Assembly: GCA_017307755.1 (NCBI GenBank)
Contig: JAFKGQ010000007.1
Location: forward strand, 1-64,000
DNA: 64,000 nt
Direction of reading: 5' to 3'
Origin: Chitinophagaceae bacterium
Lineage (GTDB): Bacteria; Bacteroidota; Bacteroidia; Chitinophagales; Chitinophagaceae
Made by a program: the position numbers and the translations under genes. The notes under the pieces are model-generated. The model did no database searches and was not told where the DNA came from. It saw only the letters and a list, made by a program, of their open reading frames with translations. Shown one piece after another: positions 46,519-55,259 of the stretch (position 1 is the first letter of the stretch; the number at the start of each line of letters is the position of its first letter).

Positions 46519-49500
46519 TCAAAAATCGATCAGATCTACTTTTTTATTCGCCGCGGCCGTCTTCCCGGTCAGTAATGCAATGATAGCCGCCTGCTTCGCG
46601 ATCGTCGGGTTATCATAGAGATCGCTGACCTTGATCTTTTCGGTAAATTCTTTCTTTATCAGATTGTACAGTCTGATTATTTTAATGGAATCTCCGCCAA
46701 GGTTGAAGAAATTATCGTTCACCCCTAGCCTGTTGCCGCCAAGCAGCTGCTGCCAGGCCGAGGACAATCGTTCTTCTATGCTGTTGGAAGGTGGGGTAGA
46801 AAACTCCTCACGATCTCCTTCAATATAAAATGGAAGTGCCAGCTTGTTCACCTTCCCGCTGGAATTCAATGGGAATGATTCCAGGAACAATAGGTGGTGC
46901 GGGATCATGAATTCAGGCAACAGCTCCGACAGTTGACGACGGATACTGGATGCCGGTATTTTATGGTCTCCGGTGTAGTATCCGACCACCTCAGGCATAT
47001 GCTCCCTGTTCTGCCTCGATATGACTACAGCTGCCTTTACTCCGGAAAGCTGCATTATACACTTTTCAATTTCACCGGGCTCGATCCGGTAGCCTCGTAT
47101 TTTTAGCTGTTCATCCAATCTTCCGAGGAACTCAATCTCTCCACCCGTTGTCCACATGGCCTGATCGCCGGTGCGGTAAAGTATCCGGCCTTCGGCTGTC
47201 CTGGCAGGCGCATAGCGCTCAGCCGTCAGTTCCGGGCGATTCAGGTATCCCCGGGAAAGACAGCTCCCCCCAATGTATATTTCCCCCGGCGTACCCATCG
47301 GCTGGAAATTACCTTCGGCATCCAGGATATAGATCTCCGTGTTCCAGATCGGGATCCCGATGCTTCCGATCTCATCTGCAAGGCAGATCTCTTTGATCGT
47401 GCATCCTACCGTCGCCTCAGTAGGACCATATTCGTTGAATATCCGTATGGAAGGGTTCAGCCTTTTTAATGTTTCGAATTGTTCTCTGGTAACCTTCTCC
47501 CCGCCAAGAATGACGGTACCGATGAAAGTTTTCAGGATAGGCAGATTGCTCAGCAGATGCACATGCGAAGGAGTTATCTTGACCGTATTTATATCTGTCT
47601 GCTTCCCGAACAGGTAAATAAACAAGTCATTTATTTCCATGTCGGATGGAAGAACTACAAGCTTGTCTCCTCTCAAAAGCCCGGAGAACAGCGAAGTAAT
47701 GGTCAGATCGAAGGACATGGAAGTGAACAAACCAAAACAATGTCCTTTCTCATCTTTGAAATAATGATTATTAGCCCAATATATATAATTGGCCAGGGAC
47801 TTCATTTCTACGCAGACTCCTTTGGGTGTTCCGGTCGATCCGGAGGTATAGATGATGTAAGCAGGTCTGGAAGGGTCATTCGGAACCAGGGCTGCCTTAG
47901 GTACGACCCCGAACTCCAGCAGATCCAGGGCCACCAGCTTGTGATGGTAATACGCAGACAGCTCCAGCAAAAATTCCGACTCCGTCAGGATCAGCCTGAC
48001 AGCTGCATCCTTTAAAATGAAGGCCTTCCTCTCCTTTGGCAAACTTGTTTCGATAGGAACGAATGCCGCCCCGGCTTTTAAGATCCCTAATACAGCGATC
48101 ACAGGCAGCTCAGATCGGTTCATCATGACGGCGATTATCTCACCCGGTTTCACGTCACAGCGGCTGATGAGGTATTGAGCAAGAAATTCTGATCTTTCCT
48201 GCAGCTGGCCATAAGTCAGGGAGCGATCCTGGAATACGACCGCCGTTTTATTGAAATGAAGCGCAGCCTGTTCATCGAATCCGGGGATAATAGACCCTGG
48301 CGCCTTATCGATCCTTTGACCTGCAACAAATTCTTTCAACCTGACTTTCTCTTCAGGTGAAACAATTTCCAGGGCGGAGACATTGCACTGCGGATCTGTG
48401 GCAACCGTCCGCAGGATCGTCTCCAACACTGAAAGCATTGCCGCCAGCACAGATCTATCGAAAACCAGCTCATTGTAGTCAAAACGAATGACAATATCCT
48501 TATCCGCCCCGACCCTGATATTCAGGTCGTAGTCAGGGTCCTCGAATTCTTCGATCTGGTAGATCTCGGGAATGTAGCCCCCTTCGCCCTCACCGGCCTG
48601 ATGCAGTTGTTCCTCCGAAGAGGGAAAATTATCGAACAAAAGGATATGATTGATGATAGGTTGCTGTAAACCGCTCAATGTCTGTATTTCCGCCAAACTC
48701 GCATAATGGTGCGGGACTCCCGCCAGCGCTTCCTGCTGTAGTTTCTCAACCAGCGCTAAAAAGGAGGTATCCTGATCGAATTGCACCCGGACGGGTATGG
48801 TGTTGATGAAAAGGCCTACCATCGAACTGACATGGGGGATCTCAGCCGGCCTTCCTGAAACTACGGAACCGAAGACCACATCCCTCGTGTTATTGTATTT
48901 GGCCAGCACCAGCCCCCAGGCTGCCTGTATCAGGGTATTCATCGTCAACTGGTATCTGGCTGCCGTCTGGTGGAGCATCGAGCTAACCTGGCTTTCCAGA
49001 ACCGCCGTGATCGACCTTTTTATAAATCTTGTTCCTGCCGGCCCAGTGTATTTCTTCGGCAGCACTGCCGGCCTGGCATACGAGGACAAATAATTGCGCC
49101 AGTATTCCCGGGACAGCTCTTTATCCCTGTCTTCCAGCCACTGGATATAGGTACGGTAGGGATTGACGGGAGGAAGATCAGCCCCGACCCTGCCGGAAAG
49201 ACTGTTGTAAATGCTGTAATACTCCCGGATCATCACCCCCTGGCACCATGCATCCATTAAAATATGATGATGGCTCCATATAAATTCAAACTCCTCCTCA
49301 TTCAATCTAAAAACCGCCACTCTCAACAGCATGCCTGCTTCCAGGTTAAAAGAACGCAGCTTGTCCTTCTCCTTATATTGGCGTACATACGCATCCTTAT
49401 CTTCAAGACCCCGCAGGTCCTCAAAGAGAAAGTCCTCCTTTACTTCTCTTAGAACTACCTGGACAGACCTTTCAAGGGATTCATACATAAAAATGGTTCT

Positions 49501-52500
49501 AAGGACAGCATGCCGCCCCATCAGCTGCCGGAGGCTTTCCCGGACCCACTCCGGATGGAGGTCCCTGTCCCTCATCCGATAGGATAACTGCTCGAAATAT
49601 ACCGTAGGGTCTTCCTTATAAAGGCAGGTGAATAGGATCCCTTCCTGCATCGGGGATAGCGTATAAATATCTTCTACCTCGAATTTGTGGCAGATCGCAT
49701 CGATGTGTTCGATCCTCATTCCCTTATAAGTAAAATCACTGGGGGTGAACCGGGTTGGGGTCCGCCCGGAACAATACTTCGTTATTTCGAGAATGCGGTC
49801 CTGATAAGCATTCCAGAACGCAGCCGGTTCTTCCTCCGCGTATAGTCCATCGGGATAGGTGACCCCAATCCTCAGCTTACCGTCACTGACCATACCGGTG
49901 ACCTCCAGATCGAATAGCATTTCCGTTTCCCGGCTATGAGAATGACCTTTCTCTTCATCAGATATCCGGAATATACCCTCCTCCTTATCCTCGTCAAACT
50001 GTCCCAGGTAATTAAAGATGACAGAAGGCAGACGGTCGAGGTAGTTGAAAATGCCATAGCCGATCCCTTTTGACGGAACTTTGCGTAAAAGCTCTTTCAC
50101 CATGATAATTTGATCTTCCGGGTTTCCATTGCCGGGAATCTCAAACTGTACGGGGAACAGGCTGGTGAACCAGCCTATTGTTCTGGTGACATTCACATCT
50201 CCCGCTGCAGATTCCCGCCCATGCCCTTCCAGCATAAGGGTTAATTTGCCCTGCTTCCAGGTATCCTTATAGGCTAAAAGAAAAGCAGCTATCAGCAGAT
50301 CCTGGATATCCGTATTGAATGCCAGGTTAGCTTCACCTAACAATTCGTTTGTCTCGGACTGGCTTAATTCAAAAGACAGGAACCGGGTGTCCTTCATGCA
50401 GAACTGGCGCTCCCCCCTGCCGGCCTTTTGGGGCGACAGGTTGTCCCGCAGCTTTTCCCAATGATCTCTTTCCCGCAGGAACCGGGCGTCATCGGCATAC
50501 GTCACCAGCGTTTGCGCCCATTGCTTGTAGGAGTCGGTCTTCACTGGTAAAGGACCGGTCTTCCCTTCATTATATAGTGTGAAAAGAAGCGAAATATCTT
50601 CCAATAATATCCGGAAGGAAACAGCATCGACCACCAGGTGGTGGATGACGATCAGCAACCTGCTGCCGCCGCCTACATAAAACAAGCCTAATTTCATCAG
50701 GGGGCCGCTGTCCAGCTGAATGCTTCCCTGGATCTCTTCCGACTTGCGGGCGAGGACTGACAGGGGGTCATCCGTTGTTCGCAGATCGAATACCCGCAGC
50801 GAAAGGGGGGATCCCGGTTCATTATTGTATTGTATCCAATCCCCCTGGTCATTTTGCCGAAAGGTCATCCGCAATGCATCATGGTGCTCCTGTAGTTTGT
50901 TGAACACGGCCGTCACCTTCTGTTTGTCAACGATCTCATTAAAGCGTAAAAGGACGGATTGATTAAAATGCCCGGGAGCATTCCTGTAGAAGGAAAAGAA
51001 CCATCGTTGGATCGGCGTAAGGGGTATCTCACCCGTCACCGGAGCCTGGTCAGTCTCCCTTTCCAGGGGAACGATCCTCGGGGCCAGCCGGGCAACAGTA
51101 GGATATTGAAAAATATCCCTTATCAACATCTTATATCCTGATCCATACAGCAGGGAAGATATCTGGATGGCTTTTATCGAATCTCCGCCTTTCAGGAAGA
51201 AATCGGTGAAAATGGTAATGTCCGGATTCCTTAATGTCTTTTGCCAGATACCCAGCAGCAGCTCTTCCATGGAATTACGCGGAGGGACGATCCTGTCCTC
51301 TTCTGCATCCGGCCCCGACGGTTCGGGGAGCGCCTTTGTATCCACCTTGCCATAGGCAGTCACAGGTATAAAAGGCAATGCGACATAATAGCCGGATATC
51401 GTTTCGGAAGCCAGCTGTTTTGATAGCGCCTTCCGGGTAAGCGTGTCCCCCGTCCTTTTTTCTCCCGTCCAATATATGATGAGTGAGTAGCCGCCTTCCT
51501 TCAAAGCCCATACCACCTTTACCTCCCTTATACCAGGGATCCTGTACAGCTCCGTTTCTATAGCATCCAGGTCTATTGTATGCTTTTCTATCTGTATCAG
51601 CCTGTCCAAACGACCGGTGAAAGAAATACTGCCGTCCGGAAGTCTTAGCCCCCTGTCTCCCGTCAGGAACAGGCTTCTGTCCCACTCCGAAAAGGGGCTT
51701 TTGATGAACCTCGATGCGGTGGTTTCAGGATCATTTATGTATCCCAGCCAACCTCCCATACCTGATAGGGCGATCTGACCATTGACACCTGCCGGAACAA
51801 GCCGGAGATCCTCATCCAGGATCAATACCTGCGTGCCGGGTGTCGTCCTGGCAACAGATGAACCGTCAGCATCTGTCCTGCTGTCCAGCGGATAAATGAC
51901 AACGTCGGAAAAACACTCTGTCACACTATATTCCTGCAATACATTTATAGAAACGCCCCTCGAAGTAAAACAGGATCCCAACAGGACCAGGGAGGAATGG
52001 GAAAGCCGGTCTCCTCTTACGATCCAATAGTCCAGCTGCAAGTGAAGATCTTCAGGTGGAAACACCTGTGCCAGTCTGTTCAAAAGGGATGGATAGGTAT
52101 CAGTCACTCCTATTTTGTGCCGGCTGTAAAATTTCCACAGGCCATCAGGGTCCTTTGTAAGTCCCTGAGGAACGATATAAAGGGTGTGCCCGGTCAGATG
52201 GGCCCAAAAGAATTGCTTGAGAAAAGAGCTGGTTACGGATGCCGAAACCACAGCCATTTGTATCCCCTCCTTCTGTAAACCGCCGGGTGATAGCAGCGTG
52301 TCAAATGCTGATACACCGCAGACCGCCGAATGAGTGATCGGTACCCCTTTGGCCCTTCCGCCGGTGCCTGCCGTATATACAATACAGGCCATGTCCCCGG
52401 GACTGTTCACAGGCGAAGGATTTTCGAAAGAGGTGTCCAAACTCGCCATCTGCACGTCCATGGCGAAAATATTCCCATCAAAACCATCCAGTTTTTCCAA

Positions 52501-53592
52501 GTGACGCATTTGCGTAATAATGCATTTTGGACGGACATCTTTTAATAGCTCCCCTATTCCTGATGCATCCGGGTCGGCCTGGAGTAAAACGCCACCGGCC
52601 TTCAATATGCCCCAAATAGCAATCCCTGTATCCAGCGAGCGGTCCAGCAGCGTCAGAACAATATCCTGCCCTGCGACCCCCGCCTGCTCTCTGAGATAAT
52701 GTGCCAGCCGGTTGCTTTCCCTGTTCAGGGATCCATAAGTAAGCGCATTCTGACCGTCGTGCAAGGCTATCCGGCCCGGTGATCGCACCGCCTGCTCCTC
52801 GAATAACGCAGTGGGAATACCCCGTAATGCCGGCGGCTCAGATAGTTCCTCCGGAAAAAGTATCTCCCTGCGTTCATGATCAGTCAGCCATTCCCATGCT
52901 TTCAGCGGCTGATCCAAAACCCCGGGAAGTTCATTCAGCAATCGATGAAACCGATGTACAAGATCTTTTTCTGCATGTTCCGAAAGGATCCCGGTGCGCG
53001 AACGCAAATGAACCGTCATTCCGCCTTCTTTATCATGGTTGATCCCCAATAAGAAGCTGGTCTTTCCGGTATCCATCTGTCCCTCACCGGCCGGGGCATA
53101 ATAAAAACCAAGGCTTTGCACCAGGTTTCCGTCTATCTGTCGATCGGCAAAGCGGCCTTTCACCGCCTGAAAGCTGTAATTGCCGTGAGCTGCGCTTTCC
53201 TGTACTTCCTGAGAAACCTGCACGATCAACTGTTTGAAGCTGATCTCCGGGTCGATGGACAGTCTGAGGAAGAAAGGCGCATGCTGAGGGAAAAATGCTC
53301 CCGGATGATCCATTGCGGGTGAATAGATCAAAAACTTTTTAACCTGAAAATATTTATGCACCAGGAAAGAGAACAGGGCAAGACAAACCACCAGCTTCCC
53401 CGATTCATTCCCTTTTGCCAGATGATCGAGGTTTTGGATGGCCCTCTCCGACAGTACTTGAAGATGCTCTCTTTGCGCCGTATCCGCCGCAATCCGGCTA
53501 AAAAAGACATTACGGTGATCAGGTTCGGAAAGCTTCTTATACCAATACTCTTCCACGAACTTGTCCCGTACGGGATCCTTATACATCGTCAT
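46519..53592 (-). CDS. NRPS: half-C, degenerate A, T, E, C, A (Asn-type code), T
   Basis: 2,357 residues. It opens inside a C domain: ~1-235 match only the C-terminal lobe, with no HHxxxDG. A* ~258-760 has altered cores (YTAGTGGRAKG, YSVTEC, and IQIEKHTID where RGYRIE is expected) and no Asp235 equivalent; Lys of A10 (YGKVD) is kept. T GGDSIKAIQ (Ser ~805); E ~850-1275 with HHLVVDA (984-990). C ~1305-1745 with SPMQEGILF and HHILMDA, consistent with accepting a D-residue. A ~1770-2255: YTSGSTG, EYGPTE; hand-aligned code D-L-T-K-I-G-E-V-G-K, one conservative change from the Asn code DLTKLGEVGK. T Ser ~2302. The next gene starts with KS, so the Asn-bearing chain is probably extended by a ketide. 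Confidence 0.95.
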   Translation of the reverse strand: MTMYKDPVRDKFVEEYWYKKLSEPDHRNVFFSRIAADTAQREHLQVLSERAIQNLDHLAKGNESGKLVVCLALFSFLVHKYFQVKKFLIYSPAMDHPGAFFPQHAPFFLRLSIDPEISFKQLIVQVSQEVQESAAHGNYSFQAVKGRFADRQIDGNLVQSLGFYYAPAGEGQMDTGKTSFLLGINHDKEGGMTVHLRSRTGILSEHAEKDLVHRFHRLLNELPGVLDQPLKAWEWLTDHERREILFPEELSEPPALRGIPTALFEEQAVRSPGRIALHDGQNALTYGSLNRESNRLAHYLREQAGVAGQDIVLTLLDRSLDTGIAIWGILKAGGVLLQADPDASGIGELLKDVRPKCIITQMRHLEKLDGFDGNIFAMDVQMASLDTSFENPSPVNSPGDMACIVYTAGTGGRAKGVPITHSAVCGVSAFDTLLSPGGLQKEGIQMAVVSASVTSSFLKQFFWAHLTGHTLYIVPQGLTKDPDGLWKFYSRHKIGVTDTYPSLLNRLAQVFPPEDLHLQLDYWIVRGDRLSHSSLVLLGSCFTSRGVSINVLQEYSVTECFSDVVIYPLDSRTDADGSSVARTTPGTQVLILDEDLRLVPAGVNGQIALSGMGGWLGYINDPETTASRFIKSPFSEWDRSLFLTGDRGLRLPDGSISFTGRLDRLIQIEKHTIDLDAIETELYRIPGIREVKVVWALKEGGYSLIIYWTGEKRTGDTLTRKALSKQLASETISGYYVALPFIPVTAYGKVDTKALPEPSGPDAEEDRIVPPRNSMEELLLGIWQKTLRNPDITIFTDFFLKGGDSIKAIQISSLLYGSGYKMLIRDIFQYPTVARLAPRIVPLERETDQAPVTGEIPLTPIQRWFFSFYRNAPGHFNQSVLLRFNEIVDKQKVTAVFNKLQEHHDALRMTFRQNDQGDWIQYNNEPGSPLSLRVFDLRTTDDPLSVLARKSEEIQGSIQLDSGPLMKLGLFYVGGGSRLLIVIHHLVVDAVSFRILLEDISLLFTLYNEGKTGPLPVKTDSYKQWAQTLVTYADDARFLRERDHWEKLRDNLSPQKAGRGERQFCMKDTRFLSFELSQSETNELLGEANLAFNTDIQDLLIAAFLLAYKDTWKQGKLTLMLEGHGRESAAGDVNVTRTIGWFTSLFPVQFEIPGNGNPEDQIIMVKELLRKVPSKGIGYGIFNYLDRLPSVIFNYLGQFDEDKEEGIFRISDEEKGHSHSRETEMLFDLEVTGMVSDGKLRIGVTYPDGLYAEEEPAAFWNAYQDRILEITKYCSGRTPTRFTPSDFTYKGMRIEHIDAICHKFEVEDIYTLSPMQEGILFTCLYKEDPTVYFEQLSYRMRDRDLHPEWVRESLRQLMGRHAVLRTIFMYESLERSVQVVLREVKEDFLFEDLRGLEDKDAYVRQYKEKDKLRSFNLEAGMLLRVAVFRLNEEEFEFIWSHHHILMDAWCQGVMIREYYSIYNSLSGRVGADLPPVNPYRTYIQWLEDRDKELSREYWRNYLSSYARPAVLPKKYTGPAGTRFIKRSITAVLESQVSSMLHQTAARYQLTMNTLIQAAWGLVLAKYNNTRDVVFGSVVSGRPAEIPHVSSMVGLFINTIPVRVQFDQDTSFLALVEKLQQEALAGVPHHYASLAEIQTLSGLQQPIINHILLFDNFPSSEEQLHQAGEGEGGYIPEIYQIEEFEDPDYDLNIRVGADKDIVIRFDYNELVFDRSVLAAMLSVLETILRTVATDPQCNVSALEIVSPEEKVRLKEFVAGQRIDKAPGSIIPGFDEQAALHFNKTAVVFQDRSLTYGQLQERSEFLAQYLISRCDVKPGEIIAVMMNRSELPVIAVLGILKAGAAFVPIETSLPKERKAFILKDAAVRLILTESEFLLELSAYYHHKLVALDLLEFGVVPKAALVPNDPSRPAYIIYTSGSTGTPKGVCVEMKSLANYIYWANNHYFKDEKGHCFGLFTSMSFDLTITSLFSGLLRGDKLVVLPSDMEINDLFIYLFGKQTDINTVKITPSHVHLLSNLPILKTFIGTVILGGEKVTREQFETLKRLNPSIRIFNEYGPTEATVGCTIKEICLADEIGSIGIPIWNTEIYILDAEGNFQPMGTPGEIYIGGSCLSRGYLNRPELTAERYAPARTAEGRILYRTGDQAMWTTGGEIEFLGRLDEQLKIRGYRIEPGEIEKCIMQLSGVKAAVVISRQNREHMPEVVGYYTGDHKIPASSIRRQLSELLPEFMIPHHLLFLESFPLNSSGKVNKLALPFYIEGDREEFSTPPSNSIEERLSSAWQQLLGGNRLGVNDNFFNLGGDSIKIIRLYNLIKKEFTEKIKVSDLYDNPTIAKQAAIIALLTGKTAAANKKVDLIDF

Positions 53593-53604
53593 AATAAATG
53601 AAGT

Positions 53605-55242
53605 TTAGAGAACAGCGACTGCAGCCTGATCCTTCTGGACCGTCCTCTTATAGATAATTTCCTTTTCTCCGAAAAGCCGCTCGGCATGTATACCTCTTTC
53701 CCGGCAAACCTGTATCAGTTTATTCGATGCAATGATCGGATTGGACTCCTCTGTGTATTTAAGCGACATGATATAATTCAACCACGGCTCCTGTCCCATT
53801 GCATATATATATACTTCTTTGGGGTGAAACCTGTCTACCAGATCTATACCTTCTCTGAAATTGCTTCCACGCAGCCTTCTGGAATGATCGTGTTCCTTTA
53901 TCAGGGGCTCAGGCAGCAACGGTCCGTACAGCCAGGACGTCGGCGCTCCGTCGCATTCCATTCCCAGGAACAGCACGTCGATGTCCCCTACGATCTCATG
54001 TACACGTTCATATATTTTTGGCTCGATATTGCAGGAGTCGGCCGCAAGCAGAATAGTGAAATCATCCGTCATCTTTACAAGATGGCACATTTTAGTCCTG
54101 ATATCGAGATCTCCATGCTCACCCATAAAAGGCAATCCGGTGATAACACAGCCCGGCAATTCAATACTTTCCAATTCATCGATCTCTATCACGTTCCTGA
54201 ACCCGATCCTTTCGAGTATGCGCTTCACACTCGGGTCCTGCAGGCCGCCCTGTCCGTTGCGCGGCACAATAATGTGTTTGATCTTATGCCGCAGCTGCAG
54301 CATCGTTTCGATCAGTATATGATCCTGGTGATTATGTGTTATGACTACATAGTCGATGACGTCAGGCAGGTCCGCATAGGTGTATCGGGAGATGTCGGAA
54401 TTATACCCATAGCTCATGACAGGATCCGACAGGATGCTGATGTCTTTCGTTTCGATGAGGATACAGGCATGGCCGAAATACCTGGTCCGGATATTATCGC
54501 CTTTATACTTTTCAAACACTTCAGGCTTTTCTGTTGTAAAGAAAGTGCTGAACAAGGGCTCTTCTTCTTCCGTTATATTCAGTCCATCCCGTATATACTG
54601 GTAAGATCCGGGCGTCCTCTGCATTTTGAATAATTCATCAAGGACAGGGCTTTCAAAGGGAATCCTCAAATGCAGCCTCGACGGGTCTTCTTCAAGCCTG
54701 GGCGTGCTCAATATGAAGGGCCGGTCGTCGCTGTTGATCAGGTAAAAAGAGAGACTCTGTAATTCAGGTTTATAGTATTTGCTTTTATACAGCAAAGACT
54801 CGAAAAGCCGGAAGGAAGGGTGATTGTTTACATCATAGTGAAGCTCTACGAACCCTCTCAATATCTCAGGGATCTTTTCATACAGCCCTTCCAGCGTTTG
54901 CCCCTTGGCCTCATTCAGCAGAAACTTGCTCAATTGCTGAATGGCCTTGGCAAGATCAATAAGGTCCGCGTTATTTTGAAGGGTTGCTTCTTTTAGTTTT
55001 TTTACTTCTTCTTTCTTGTTGCCTGCGTAGTCCATAAAAGGTCCCCCCAGCATTTTCGGGTCCTTTACTGCCGTAGCATGGATCTGTGGAGCGAGGATGT
55101 AGGAATTCATGATCTTGATATGCCGCTCCAGGATATTCATTGCAGCCGTGGCAGGAGAGATCAGGTGGGGCCACGCATACCATTGATCGAACAGTGGTTC
55201 AGGTACCACATTACGTTTCATATAGACCAAATCAGTATTCAT
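53605..55242 (-). CDS. CmlA-like diiron beta-hydroxylase acting on carrier-bound amino acid
   Basis: 545 residues, close to CmlA of chloramphenicol biosynthesis (532). N-terminal ~240 residues form the helical/arm domain, then a metallo-beta-lactamase fold with HNHQDH (303-308), Glu375 in GEHGD and Asp402 in LAADSCN, plus His near HDHSRR. These correspond to the CmlA diiron ligands rather than a hydrolase site. Family members hydroxylate the beta-carbon of an aminoacyl group on an NRPS carrier domain using O2 and electrons. It lies between the A-T-C and halfC-A*-T-E proteins, so the residue carried by either is the likely target. The electron source is not encoded beside it. Confidence 0.9.
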   Translation of the reverse strand: MNTDLVYMKRNVVPEPLFDQWYAWPHLISPATAAMNILERHIKIMNSYILAPQIHATAVKDPKMLGGPFMDYAGNKKEEVKKLKEATLQNNADLIDLAKAIQQLSKFLLNEAKGQTLEGLYEKIPEILRGFVELHYDVNNHPSFRLFESLLYKSKYYKPELQSLSFYLINSDDRPFILSTPRLEEDPSRLHLRIPFESPVLDELFKMQRTPGSYQYIRDGLNITEEEEPLFSTFFTTEKPEVFEKYKGDNIRTRYFGHACILIETKDISILSDPVMSYGYNSDISRYTYADLPDVIDYVVITHNHQDHILIETMLQLRHKIKHIIVPRNGQGGLQDPSVKRILERIGFRNVIEIDELESIELPGCVITGLPFMGEHGDLDIRTKMCHLVKMTDDFTILLAADSCNIEPKIYERVHEIVGDIDVLFLGMECDGAPTSWLYGPLLPEPLIKEHDHSRRLRGSNFREGIDLVDRFHPKEVYIYAMGQEPWLNYIMSLKYTEESNPIIASNKLIQVCRERGIHAERLFGEKEIIYKRTVQKDQAAVAVL

Positions 55243-55259
55243 TTTTCAGTATTTTAATG

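Noticed and set aside
53605..55242. Annotation as a plain metallo-beta-lactamase hydrolase
   Set aside because: The length, the N-terminal helical domain and ligand set (HNHQDH, Glu, Asp) match CmlA-type diiron hydroxylases, and the gene sits within an NRPS operon.
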